Assembly: GCA_903882935.1 (NCBI GenBank)
Contig: CAIRZB010000027.1
Coordinates: 1-64,000, forward strand
Length of the DNA: 64,000 bases
Origin: an uncultured Parafilimonas sp.
Lineage (GTDB): Bacteria > Bacteroidota > Bacteroidia > Chitinophagales > Chitinophagaceae
Reading direction: 5' to 3'
Each line of letters opens with the position of its first letter. The stretch's first letter is position 1. The notes under the pieces were generated by a model. It saw only the letters and a list, made by a program, of their open reading frames with translations, was not told the origin of the DNA and ran no database searches. Made by a program: the position numbers and the translations under genes. This document shows positions 1 to 7,910 of this stretch, one piece after another.

Positions 1-870
1 AATGCCCAGCTTTGGACATTGTTGCACCTGCGTTATTATAAAAATGTTATTGCGGAGGATGGGGAAAACGGCAGCAAAAACAATTGCAGCGGCCGCATGG
101 GCAAGGATATTTATATAGAAGTACCGCTTGGTACCATTGTGCGTGATGAAGAAACAGGCGAATTGGCTGCGGAGATTTTGGAAGACGGGCAGGAGGTTAT
201 TTTTATGCCCGGTGGGCGCGGCGGCTTGGGCAACAGCAATTTTGCCACCCCCACCAACCAGGTACCGGAACATGCACAGCCTGGTGAGGATGGTGTTGAA
301 GGTTGGAAAACACTGGAGCTGAAAGTGTTGGCCGATGTGGGCATGGTGGGCTTTCCCAATGCGGGCAAATCAACACTGCTGTCAGTAATAACCGCCGCAA
401 AGCCCAAAATTGCCGATTACGCTTTTACAACATTGATACCCCAGTTAGGTATAGTGGCCTATAGGGACAATAAATCTTTTTGCATTGCCGACTTACCGGG
501 CATTATTGAGGGTGCGGCAGAAGGCAAGGGCCTTGGCCACCGCTTTTTAAGGCATATTGAACGCAACTCAGTACTGCTGCTGCTGATACCGGCCGACAGC
601 GCAGACCATAAAAAAGAACTGGCAATACTGATAAACGAACTGGAAGAGTACAACCCCGAAATGTTGCAAAAGGAATTTGTGATTGCCATTAGCAAAAGCG
701 ACATGCTGGATGATGAACTGAAGGCAGCCATTGATAATGAACTGCCTGCAGACATACCGCATGTGTACATATCATCGCTTACCGGCAAAGGCCTTACCGA
801 GCTGAAAGACCTTTTGTGGCAAATGCTGAACAAGAATGCCGAGGCAATACTACAAATCAAACATGGGTAG
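1..870 (+). CDS. obg: GTPase Obg/CgtA, 5'-truncated by window edge
   Basis: Obg is a ribosome-associated GTPase acting in large-subunit assembly and the stringent response. The reading frame is open from base 1, so the start lies upstream of the window. The visible part holds the end of the glycine-rich Obg fold ([13 protein letters not shown]) followed by the G domain: GFPNAGKST (G1), a TTL switch (G2), DLPGI (G3), SKSD in place of NKxD (G4) and SSLTGKG (G5). It ends soon after the G domain, so it lacks the C-terminal OCT domain of some Obg proteins. Its last 21 bases overlap the convergent nucleotidase gene. The family assignment is secure; only about the first 50 residues are missing. Confidence 0.96.
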   Translation, partial: NAQLWTLLHLRYYKNVIAEDGENGSKNNCSGRMGKDIYIEVPLGTIVRDEETGELAAEILEDGQEVIFMPGGRGGLGNSNFATPTNQVPEHAQPGEDGVEGWKTLELKVLADVGMVGFPNAGKSTLLSVITAAKPKIADYAFTTLIPQLGIVAYRDNKSFCIADLPGIIEGAAEGKGLGHRFLRHIERNSVLLLLIPADSADHKKELAILINELEEYNPEMLQKEFVIAISKSDMLDDELKAAIDNELPADIPHVYISSLTGKGLTELKDLLWQMLNKNAEAILQIKHG

Positions 871-1374
871 CGCTTCCTTCCAGTGGTTAATGCGCTCGTA
901 GTTGGTAAAATGTATGTTGTGCGAAGCCGTGAACATAATGGGCCTGCCACTAAATACTGATAGGTTAAAATCGTGGTCATCAATCAGCACGTCGGCCTTC
1001 AATACACTTTTGTCGCCGCAAAGTATTCTTCGCTTCCAGTGTATAAACGGAAAATGCTCATCCAGCCATTCGTATTTGTCGTATAGGGAATGTTTAAATT
1101 CCATCGCCGCGGAGGCAATATAAATCTCGTGCCGGTTATTTAGTTGTTCCAACACCTCACGCGCGCCGTCAATCACAGGCAGGTCCTTAAAAAAACCGGG
1201 CTGGTGCGGGTAAGCCAATACTGTTTGCCGGTGTTGTTCGGGTACCACGTAGGCCAGCTTGGTGCCCATCAATTGCTCTTCTTTGTACTTTATACCAAAA
1301 TCACGCTCATACCACTCAATAAACCTTGCAATGGCATCCGCCATCACTTCATCCATGTCAACAAGTATTCTCAT
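850..1374 (-). CDS. 5'(3')-deoxyribonucleotidase (NT5C-like HAD phosphatase)
   Basis: This 174-residue protein starts [13 protein letters not shown]. That is the DxDxV motif of the HAD superfamily, with the nucleophile Asp6 and the acid/base Asp8, as in the NT5C family of small 5'(3')-deoxyribonucleotidases that dephosphorylate dNMPs. Further support comes from the motif-II serine in YIASAA, the conserved WK-RRI-CGDKS segment (motif III) and the DVLIDD metal-binding motif near residue 130. It is probably cytosolic and acts in nucleotide-pool balance (family knowledge). It is transcribed convergently with obg, the two 3' ends overlapping by 21 bases. Exact substrate preference cannot be read from sequence. 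Confidence 0.88.
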   Translation of the reverse strand: MRILVDMDEVMADAIARFIEWYERDFGIKYKEEQLMGTKLAYVVPEQHRQTVLAYPHQPGFFKDLPVIDGAREVLEQLNNRHEIYIASAAMEFKHSLYDKYEWLDEHFPFIHWKRRILCGDKSVLKADVLIDDHDFNLSVFSGRPIMFTASHNIHFTNYERINHWKEALPMFDL

Positions 1375-1596
1375 AACTGTATATTGGTTAAAGTGCTAAG
1401 GTAATAATGGAAGCCCACAATTTTTAAATAAGGTACCGCTTTCATTAAACAGTAACACATGCGGTTGGTGTTACCAGCCGTTTTTGCCTGCCATATTATT
1501 GGCCAGTTTACGCCCAAGGCTACAAGATTGGCTTGTTTTTTACCCTTTGCGTAAACCCCTTTCCCGATACAGTAAGGCCTGCCTTAGTTGGGGGGA

Positions 1597-1604
1597 TAGC
1601 TTTG
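1597..1604 (+). promoter_or_regulatory. candidate -7 box TAGCTTTG upstream of porin
   Basis: The octamer matches the Bacteroidota -7 consensus TAnnTTTG exactly. It lies 6 bases before the ATG at 1611, which would put the transcription start at or next to the start codon (leaderless or nearly so). No clear TTG -33 element is present at the usual spacing. Confidence 0.35.
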
Positions 1605-1610
1605 CGCCCT

Positions 1611-2846
1611 ATGAGAAATATAGTACTTACATTAATTTTTGGCCTCGGTTTTGGTGTGGCAAATGCGCAGTACCGCACCAATGCCCAGCAGTTGGTGATG
1701 ACCAACGCGGATTCGTTAAACGCCGGCACTTCAAAAAATAAAACGGTTATTTCAGGGTATGGCAGCGCTTTTTACCAACAGGATTTTAACCAGCATTTGT
1801 CATCAGCAACGCTTGAAAGGGCGGTGTTGTTTGTGGGCCACCAGTTTAACCAAAGGATAGCTTTTTTTTCGGAGTTGGAGATTGAAAATGCCAAAGTGGA
1901 AGGTGGGGCAAGCAACGGTGCTGAAATATCTATGGAGCAGGCTTATTTGAAATTTAACCTAATTGCATCCCAATACATTGTGGCGGGGTTGTTTGTGCCG
2001 CGAATAGGCATTTTGAATGAAAACCACCTGCCCGTAAACTTTAACGGGGTGGAACGCCCCATGGTGGAAACCTTCATAATACCTGCCACTTGGCGGGAGC
2101 TTGGCGTAGGTTTTTACGGCAAGGCAAACCGTTTGCCTTTAAACTACACCGTAGCGTTATTAAACGGGCTAAACAGTGCCAATTTAAACCATGGCGATGG
2201 TATACGCGGTGCCCGTGCCGAAGGCAGCCTGGCCACCGCCAACAACCTGGCCGTTACCGCCTCGGTGCAATACAATGTGGGTGATTTTAAGTTTCAAGTA
2301 TCAGGCTACGTGAGCGGCACGGTTGGTTTGTCGCCCCGTGGGGCCGATAGCTTGGGGCTTAACAGCGGTGCATTTGGCACCCCTTTGTATTTGGGCGAGG
2401 CAAATGTGCAGTACAGTAAAAATGGCTTTTCCGCCAAGGCATTGGGTAGTTATATTGCCTACCCTAGTGCCGCCGACATTAATACCGCCTACGCCAAAAA
2501 CATTGCCAAAGGCATGTATGGTGCCTATGCAGAGCTTGCCTATAACTGGCTGTACACGAAAAAAACAGCCGTACAGTTCATCACTTTTTTGCGGGGAGAA
2601 ATGCTAGACATGAATGCATCCATACCTGCCGCCCCAAAGGCAATTTATGACGGTACGGAAAAACAATCGCATATCATTGTCGGCATAGGTTACCTGCCTG
2701 TGCCCAACGTGGTAGTAAAAGCCGATGTGCGCTTTATGCAAACAGGGGCGCAAAACCCCGATTTGGTCATCAACCCATCCCCCAGCGCATTGCCCTACAA
2801 ACAACAAAACCAGTTTTTGAATATAGGGATAGGCTATTCTTTCTGA
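1611..2846 (+). CDS. outer-membrane porin-like beta-barrel protein
   Basis: A 411-residue protein. I chose the ATG at 1611 because it begins a clean signal peptide (MRNIVLTLIFGLGFGVANA, cleaved before QYRTN); the upstream open frame has no signal character. The mature part has the alternating hydrophobic/polar strands and aromatic residues of an outer-membrane barrel and ends in an aromatic residue (IGYSF), a usual barrel-insertion signal. Segments such as VGHQFNQRIAFFSELEIENA and VAGLFVPRIGILNENHLPVN resemble phosphate-selective porin O/P-like proteins. It is the first gene of a run with Rieske, imelysin and di-heme genes, so a role in metal or small-solute passage is plausible but inferred. 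Confidence 0.75.
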   Translation: MRNIVLTLIFGLGFGVANAQYRTNAQQLVMTNADSLNAGTSKNKTVISGYGSAFYQQDFNQHLSSATLERAVLFVGHQFNQRIAFFSELEIENAKVEGGASNGAEISMEQAYLKFNLIASQYIVAGLFVPRIGILNENHLPVNFNGVERPMVETFIIPATWRELGVGFYGKANRLPLNYTVALLNGLNSANLNHGDGIRGARAEGSLATANNLAVTASVQYNVGDFKFQVSGYVSGTVGLSPRGADSLGLNSGAFGTPLYLGEANVQYSKNGFSAKALGSYIAYPSAADINTAYAKNIAKGMYGAYAELAYNWLYTKKTAVQFITFLRGEMLDMNASIPAAPKAIYDGTEKQSHIIVGIGYLPVPNVVVKADVRFMQTGAQNPDLVINPSPSALPYKQQNQFLNIGIGYSF

Positions 2847-2849
2847 GGG

Positions 2850-3084
2850 GTCCATGGCAATAAACAGCCATAGTCCATGGTCGATTGTCCATAGCCCATG
2901 GTAAGAAACAGCCTAGCCCTTAGTCCATGGCCCATGGTCGATGGCAAGAAACTGGGAAAGGATATAAATGGAAACGAGCGGCGGTTTTACTATGGACCAT
3001 GGGCTATGGACCATGGACAATGAACCATGGGCTAAAAAAATAATCAAGGATTTTACAATGGACTATGGACCATTAACCATGGAC
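2850..3084. repeat. inverted arrays of a degenerate 7-bp repeat (GTCCATR)
   Basis: Starting 4 bases after the porin stop codon, units of the form GTCCATG/GTCCATA/GCCCATG run in strict 7-base phase at 2866-2900 and 2923-2943 (with one isolated unit at 2850-2856). The reverse-complement form (TATGGAC/CATGGGC) runs in 7-base phase at 2991-3032 and 3057-3084. About 45 bases of non-repetitive sequence (2945-2989) separate the two orientations, so the transcript could fold into a long imperfect hairpin. A second region of the same architecture lies at 56688-56822. No ORF or mobile-element gene is inside. Function unknown. Confidence 0.85.
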
Positions 3085-3090
3085 TAAACT

Positions 3091-3534
3091 ATGCAACGAC
3101 GAAACTTTTTAAAATCATCCTGTAATATCTGCCTGCTGGGGGCGGCAGGGTTTGCACTTCCAAAACTTACCGGCTGTAGCCCGGCCTTGCACAGCACGGG
3201 GGTGTACAAAGCAACTATTGTGGGTAATGCATTGGAGATTCCATTGGCATTGTTTGAAAATACCAGCCTTCAGGTTGTGCGGCCACTGGGCTGGTTTTAC
3301 GACATAGCCGTTGAAAAGCGGGCAAACAATACGTACGCCGCCCTACTGATGCAATGCACCCATCAGGATAACCAGCTTACCGCAAGCGGCACGGGCTTTA
3401 GCTGTAGCCTACATGGCAGCCAGTTTGACAAAAACGGCAACGTGCTTAAAGGCCCTGCGGAAGACCCGTTGCGGCAGTACAAAACAACCATTGGCAAAAG
3501 CACCCTCACCATTGAGGTACCAAAAACACCATAA
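3091..3534 (+). CDS. Rieske [2Fe-2S] protein, Tat-exported
   Basis: A 147-residue protein with an N-terminal RRNFLKSS twin-arginine motif and a short hydrophobic stretch (residues 12-24), so it is probably exported folded by the Tat system; a CS pair at 29-30 could alternatively be a lipobox. The Rieske cluster ligands are clear: Cys89-Thr-His91 and Cys105-x-x-His108, followed by GSQFD-NG. It is shorter than the Rieske subunits of bc1/b6f complexes and there is no cytochrome b next to it, so it probably works as a small electron-transfer protein with the imelysin (1 base downstream) and the di-heme protein (inference). Confidence 0.88.
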   Translation: MQRRNFLKSSCNICLLGAAGFALPKLTGCSPALHSTGVYKATIVGNALEIPLALFENTSLQVVRPLGWFYDIAVEKRANNTYAALLMQCTHQDNQLTASGTGFSCSLHGSQFDKNGNVLKGPAEDPLRQYKTTIGKSTLTIEVPKTP

Positions 3535-3535
3535 C

Positions 3536-4612
3536 ATGAAAAATACCATATTTATATGTGCATTGGGTATTGCAACCATTACTGCGTCGTGCCACAAGGC
3601 TACCCAAAACCCCAGTGCCACGGAAAATTTTGCCACGCTGGAGCAAACCGTGATAAATGACTTTGCCAATAACACGGCACTGCCACAATACGCCAATATG
3701 GTAAGCGCGGCCGTTGCATTAAACAGTGCGGTAACCACGCTACATTCAGCCACCACAGATGCCAATTTGCAAACGGCACAAGCAGCCTGGAAAACCCTGC
3801 GCACAGGTTGGGAACAATGTGAAGGCTTTTTGATAGGCCCTGTGGAAGCCAACGACTACGACCCAAATACTGACACTTGGCCGACCGACAAAACCCAGCT
3901 AGACTCCCTATTGGCCAGTAACAACGCATTGCAGGCGGGTGATATTGCCGTTTTACCGCAATCGCTAAGGGGGTACCACCCGCTTGAATACATGCTTTTT
4001 GGGGTGGGTGGGTCACGCACGGCAGCCAGCCTTACCCAAAAGCAGAAGCAATACATGGTTAGCCTTGCGGCCGACATGCTCAACAATAACATTCAGCCAC
4101 TGTACCAAAGCTGGGTATCTGCACCCACTAATTATGCACAGCAGGTTATTACAGCAGGCAAAGGCAGTGCAGCCTACACCAAAAGGCTCGACTTTTTTCT
4201 TGACATAACCGGTGATAACGGCATGGCGGGTATTTGTGGCGAAGTAGGTAGCGAAAAAATGTATGAGCCGTTTATCAATAAGGATTCCACGATAACAGAG
4301 TCACCATACTCTGACAATACCCTGCTTGATTTTAAAAACAACATCATCGGTGCGCAAAATGTGTACCTAGGGCTTAATGGCGGCAAAGGGCTTAGAGACT
4401 TGGTGGCATTGCAAAACAAAAGCTTGGATAATAAAATACAGGCACAGTTTGCCGCTGCCATCAGTGCTTTTAGCAATATAACCGTACGGTATGAGCAGGC
4501 CATTTTTACGCAGCGGGTGCAAGTACAGCAGTTGATGGACCAATTGGCGGCCCTAAAAGATATTTTAGAAAACGATCTCACTGATTTTTTGAAGCAGTAT
4601 GTAAAGGATTAA
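3536..4612 (+). CDS. imelysin-family lipoprotein (periplasmic iron-binding type)
   Basis: A 358-residue protein. I chose the ATG at 3536 because it starts a lipoprotein signal peptide ending ITAS-Cys19 and lies 1 base after the Rieske stop; the longer open frame upstream lies inside the Rieske gene. The imelysin signature GxHxxE is present as GYHPLEY (His148, Glu151). The two-domain alpha-helical length is typical of the imelysin/IrpA/EfeO-like family, which is tied to iron acquisition. Direct coupling to the Rieske gene and the di-heme gene downstream matches the known pairing of imelysin with di-heme oxidoreductases in Bacteroidota. Confidence 0.9.
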   Translation: MKNTIFICALGIATITASCHKATQNPSATENFATLEQTVINDFANNTALPQYANMVSAAVALNSAVTTLHSATTDANLQTAQAAWKTLRTGWEQCEGFLIGPVEANDYDPNTDTWPTDKTQLDSLLASNNALQAGDIAVLPQSLRGYHPLEYMLFGVGGSRTAASLTQKQKQYMVSLAADMLNNNIQPLYQSWVSAPTNYAQQVITAGKGSAAYTKRLDFFLDITGDNGMAGICGEVGSEKMYEPFINKDSTITESPYSDNTLLDFKNNIIGAQNVYLGLNGGKGLRDLVALQNKSLDNKIQAQFAAAISAFSNITVRYEQAIFTQRVQVQQLMDQLAALKDILENDLTDFLKQYVKD

Positions 4613-4614
4613 AC

Positions 4615-4809
4615 GGCGGCGGGCACAATGCAATCATCAATGACTATCAGCTATTTGGTTTGGCTACCTATTGGTCGTCGCAGTTGTTGGGTGTTTTCAC
4701 CAACAACGATCATCCGGGGTTGATATTCCATGAGAATATGACGTGGCGGATGGCTAAAATACCAACCAATGCGGGCAAAGATTTTTTAAAGCTGGATGTA
4801 AAGGATTAA
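4615..4809 (+). pseudogene. orphan coding fragment after imelysin
   Basis: One frame is open for about 65 codons and reads like real protein (FGLATYWSS, GVFTNNDHPG, WRMAKIPTN), ending FLKLDVKD then TAA. There is no start codon at its beginning and it is in a different frame from imelysin. Its last bases resemble the end of imelysin (which ends FLKQYVKD then TAA), suggesting a recombination or duplication joint at the shared end. I do not recognise the family. It is best read as the 3' remnant of a deleted gene between imelysin and the di-heme gene. Confidence 0.4.
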
Positions 4810-4860
4810 AGGCAACTGGCGGTATTCAATTTTAAAATTACAATGGAGTAGTGAGAACAC

Positions 4861-6240
4861 ATGAAAAAGATTTATATAGTATTTGGCATTGCTGTTTTTG
4901 TATTGGCTTTTAGCATGTGCCATAAAGCGGCAGATTTTCCCGACAGCGGTTATGATGAACGCATGAGCGGCGGCGAAGCAACGGTGTTGGATGAATCGTC
5001 AAAGGCGTTTACCATAGCCATAAACGGCCTTAGTGCAAGGGATGCACGGGTACATGACATTGGCGACCAAACGTTTGACCAGGCATTTGTGGCACCCCCC
5101 TCTCCCATTTTTACAGGCTTGGGGCCGGTGTACAACAATATTTCCTGTGTTAATTGCCACCGTAACGACGGTGAAGGCATCCCCACGGCGGGTTTTTCAA
5201 ACTCGGGGTTGTTGTTCCGCATCAGCCAGCCGGGTACAGATGCACATGGCGGCCCGTTGGCGGTGCCAGAGTACGGCGGCCAGATACAGGACCAAGCGGT
5301 ATTGGGTGCCAAACCAGAAGCAAACATAAACATTGCCTATACAGATATGCCTGTAACCTACCCAGACGGCACCGTGGTAACGTTACGCAAACCCAATTAC
5401 ACGTTGCAAAACATGTACCTGCCTATTACCGGAAGCTATATGTTGTCGCCCCGCCTTGCGCCACCCATGGTAGGGTTGGGCTTGTTGGAAAACGTGCCAG
5501 AGCAAACCATTTTAAGCTTTGTTGACGCAGGCGATACTAACGGCGATGGCATTACCGGCAAAGCCAACTATGTGTACGATGTGTACACAAAAAAGCAAGA
5601 GATTGGCAAGTTTGGCCTGAAAGCCAATACGCCCACCTTGCTAACCCAAATTGCCACGGCCTACCAACAGGATATGGGTGTAACATCGTACGTGCAGCCG
5701 GTGGAAAGCGCCTACGGGCAACAACAGATGCATGGGGTTGCGGGCGATGCGCACCCAGAATTGGCTGACAGTTTGTTAAACTATGTACTGTATTATGTAA
5801 AAACACTTGCCGTGCCTGCAAGAAGGGATGTTACTGACGCAGATGTAAAAACAGGGCAGTTAATTTTTAACCAAATAAATTGCTCGGGTTGCCACCGGCC
5901 CACCATGCGCACCGGGGTGGATGTTACCATGCCGGAAATAAGCAACCAGCGCATACAGCCTTTTACCGATCTGTTGCTGCATGATATGGGTGAAGGCCTT
6001 GCCGACAACCGGCCAGACTTTTTAGCCACGGGTACCGAGTGGCGTACGCAACCGCTATGGGGCATAGGGCTGTTGCAAAAAACTACCGGAACGGCTTATT
6101 ACCTGCACGACGGTCGTGCCCGTACATTAGAGGAGGCGATTCTGTGGCATGACGGAGAAGCAAAAAAGAGCAAACAACAATTTTTGCAGCTAAGCAGCGG
6201 TGAGCGGGCTAAATTGTTGAAATTTTTGGGGTCGTTGTAG
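4861..6240 (+). CDS. di-heme oxidoreductase (DHOR, DUF1111) lipoprotein
   Basis: A 459-residue protein with a lipoprotein signal peptide (LAFSM-Cys20). It has two covalent heme sites, CVNCH (Cys96/Cys99/His100) and CSGCH (Cys341/Cys344/His345). Family blocks are present: LLLHDMGEGLADNRPDF, WRTQPLWGIGL, YYLHDGRA and EAILWHDGEA. Proteins of this family, sometimes called thiol oxidoreductases, are periplasmic multiheme redox enzymes often encoded next to imelysin. Context suggests they handle electrons with the Rieske protein during iron or copper oxidation/reduction at the outer face; the true substrate is not known. Confidence 0.92.
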   Translation: MKKIYIVFGIAVFVLAFSMCHKAADFPDSGYDERMSGGEATVLDESSKAFTIAINGLSARDARVHDIGDQTFDQAFVAPPSPIFTGLGPVYNNISCVNCHRNDGEGIPTAGFSNSGLLFRISQPGTDAHGGPLAVPEYGGQIQDQAVLGAKPEANINIAYTDMPVTYPDGTVVTLRKPNYTLQNMYLPITGSYMLSPRLAPPMVGLGLLENVPEQTILSFVDAGDTNGDGITGKANYVYDVYTKKQEIGKFGLKANTPTLLTQIATAYQQDMGVTSYVQPVESAYGQQQMHGVAGDAHPELADSLLNYVLYYVKTLAVPARRDVTDADVKTGQLIFNQINCSGCHRPTMRTGVDVTMPEISNQRIQPFTDLLLHDMGEGLADNRPDFLATGTEWRTQPLWGIGLLQKTTGTAYYLHDGRARTLEEAILWHDGEAKKSKQQFLQLSSGERAKLLKFLGSL

Positions 6241-6271
6241 GTTTTGCTAGGATGCAGACAAGTGCTGGCTT

Positions 6272-6820
6272 TTAGAAACCTTCGGCTTCAAAATCCAATT
6301 TCCAATCCAATAACTTGGATTCTATCAATCCCGTACCCTTAAAAAACTCATGGTATTCATCATTTACCAAAATAAAGCCGGTGGTGGCGTTATCGGCAGG
6401 GTCAACAATCCAATATTCGGTTACGCCAAAACGTGCGTATGCTTCTTTCTTTTCTGTCAAATCATAATTGGCGGTCGATGGGGACAGAATTTCAATAACA
6501 AATGAGGGTGCGCCGTGCAGGCCATTTGTCTTTATCAAATGTTTTCTTTCATTAGATATAAACACTATATCGGGTTGATAGACATTTTTTTCGTCAAAAT
6601 AAACATCATAAGGCGCTAAACGGACTGTGCCTTTTTTTGTTGCTTTTATAAAATTGCGAAGCTCTGCGCCTATTTCAGTTAACATCCATTGGTGGCGGTC
6701 GGTGGGTGCGGGTGACATAACAAGGTTATTTTCAATCAACTGTGCCATAGTACCTTCCGGAAGGCTGGTAAAAACCTCCATCATGGTGCGCGGTGGCCGT
6801 ATGGTTGTTTCAGATGACAT
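6272..6820 (-). CDS. Uma2 family endonuclease-like protein (DUF820)
   Basis: A 182-residue protein with the PD-(D/E)xK arrangement of Uma2 proteins: YQPDIVF (metal-binding Asp) and FVIEILSPST (Glu), followed by EKKEAYARFGVTEYWIVDP. The N-terminal block (PEGTMAQLIENNLVMSPAPTDRHQ) closely resembles that of the other Uma2 gene at 16161-16730. The family is predicted to be a nuclease, but its cellular role is not established. The gene stands alone, convergent with the di-heme gene. It is one of three Uma2 genes in this window. Confidence 0.88.
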   Translation of the reverse strand: MSSETTIRPPRTMMEVFTSLPEGTMAQLIENNLVMSPAPTDRHQWMLTEIGAELRNFIKATKKGTVRLAPYDVYFDEKNVYQPDIVFISNERKHLIKTNGLHGAPSFVIEILSPSTANYDLTEKKEAYARFGVTEYWIVDPADNATTGFILVNDEYHEFFKGTGLIESKLLDWKLDFEAEGF

Positions 6821-6878
6821 ACATGCAATTTACTTAATTTTTGCAACTGCCAATTGGTAAAATGTTAGCGTAAAGCCG

Positions 6879-7772
6879 TCAACCCACCCTGCGCATATCG
6901 ACCGAAACTTGCAGTTCGTGCGGCCCACTGCTTAAAATTACGCCTTTAAGGGGGCATATATCCGTATAGTCGCGGCCCCAACCAATGGTTACGTGCTGGC
7001 TGCCGGGTATGGTATTATTGGTAGGGTCAAAATCCATCCAACCCATGCCGGGTATGTAAACCGAAAACCAAGCGTGTGAGGCATCAACACCCACCAACTT
7101 TTCCTCGCCGGGTGGCGGCAGGGTTTCCACATAGCCGCTTACATAACGGGCGGGCAACCCCAATGATTTTAGACAGGCTATGGCTAAGTGTGCAAAATCT
7201 TGGCAAACGCCTTTACGTGCTTTAAATACCTCGGTGGCAGGTGTTGTAATGGTGGTAAAGCCGGGTGTAAAAGCAAAGTCTTTAAAAATACGCGCCATAA
7301 TATCAGTGGCTGCCTCCAATAAGGTTTTGCCGGCCGCAAACGACAGTAACGCGTAGTTTTTTATGTCGGTGTTATACTCGGTCATGGGCGTGGTTGCAGT
7401 GTACTGCCGGGCATCAATATACTCGGTGCTTTCCTGTATAAGCTGTTTTATTTCTTCCCAGCCGGCACGAGCGTACCAGTTAAACTCTGGGTTGGCGGCG
7501 ATTTTTTTTACAATATCCGACTTTACAGTAACCGTAAGTGCTTCATGTTCCTGCTGTATGGCAAAATATATAACCTTGTTGCCGTAAAAATCCTCGTATT
7601 CGTCCAACACCTCGGGCCTTGGTAAAATGGTAATTTCTGTGCTTTTGCACTCCTGTGTTTCCGTATCCCTTGGCAACAGTTTTGCAATATTGTGGCAAAG
7701 GCTTACTGGCCCGTAATATTTATATTCGGTGGTGTGTGTTATGCGGTACTGGTTGTTAAGCGTTTTTGTCAT
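6879..7772 (-). CDS. transglutaminase-like cysteine protease family protein
   Basis: A 297-residue cytosolic-looking protein without a signal peptide. The N-terminal third fits the bacterial transglutaminase-like N-terminal domain (YKYYGPVSLCHNIAKLLPR). The C-terminal part is a transglutaminase core with the full catalytic triad: Cys190 in KGVCQDFAH, His233 in ASHAW and Asp249 in WMDFDPTNN. Such proteins are usually peptidases or amide hydrolases and rarely true cross-linking enzymes. It lies downstream of the GH3 gene on the same strand, 138 bases away, so it may be independently transcribed. The substrate cannot be inferred. Confidence 0.88.
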   Translation of the reverse strand: MTKTLNNQYRITHTTEYKYYGPVSLCHNIAKLLPRDTETQECKSTEITILPRPEVLDEYEDFYGNKVIYFAIQQEHEALTVTVKSDIVKKIAANPEFNWYARAGWEEIKQLIQESTEYIDARQYTATTPMTEYNTDIKNYALLSFAAGKTLLEAATDIMARIFKDFAFTPGFTTITTPATEVFKARKGVCQDFAHLAIACLKSLGLPARYVSGYVETLPPPGEEKLVGVDASHAWFSVYIPGMGWMDFDPTNNTIPGSQHVTIGWGRDYTDICPLKGVILSSGPHELQVSVDMRRVG

Positions 7773-7910
7773 ATCAGTTTATTACCGTGGGATTGACAAC
7801 GGAAATCTTTCCGAACAATTGTTGGTTTAGTGCCTTCCGCCAAGTTGCAACCGCCAGCAGCAAAATGCCGTTTATTTTTGACCGTATAACTGTCTGATGG
7901 GCTGCAATTA

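Noticed and set aside
459-983. 174-residue minus-strand ORF across obg
   Set aside because: It is antisense to the conserved G domain of obg and has the serine/leucine-rich look of a shadow frame.
2850-3084. CRISPR-like array
   Set aside because: The repeat unit is 7 bases, degenerate and contiguous; there are no spacers of constant length, no leader and no cas genes.
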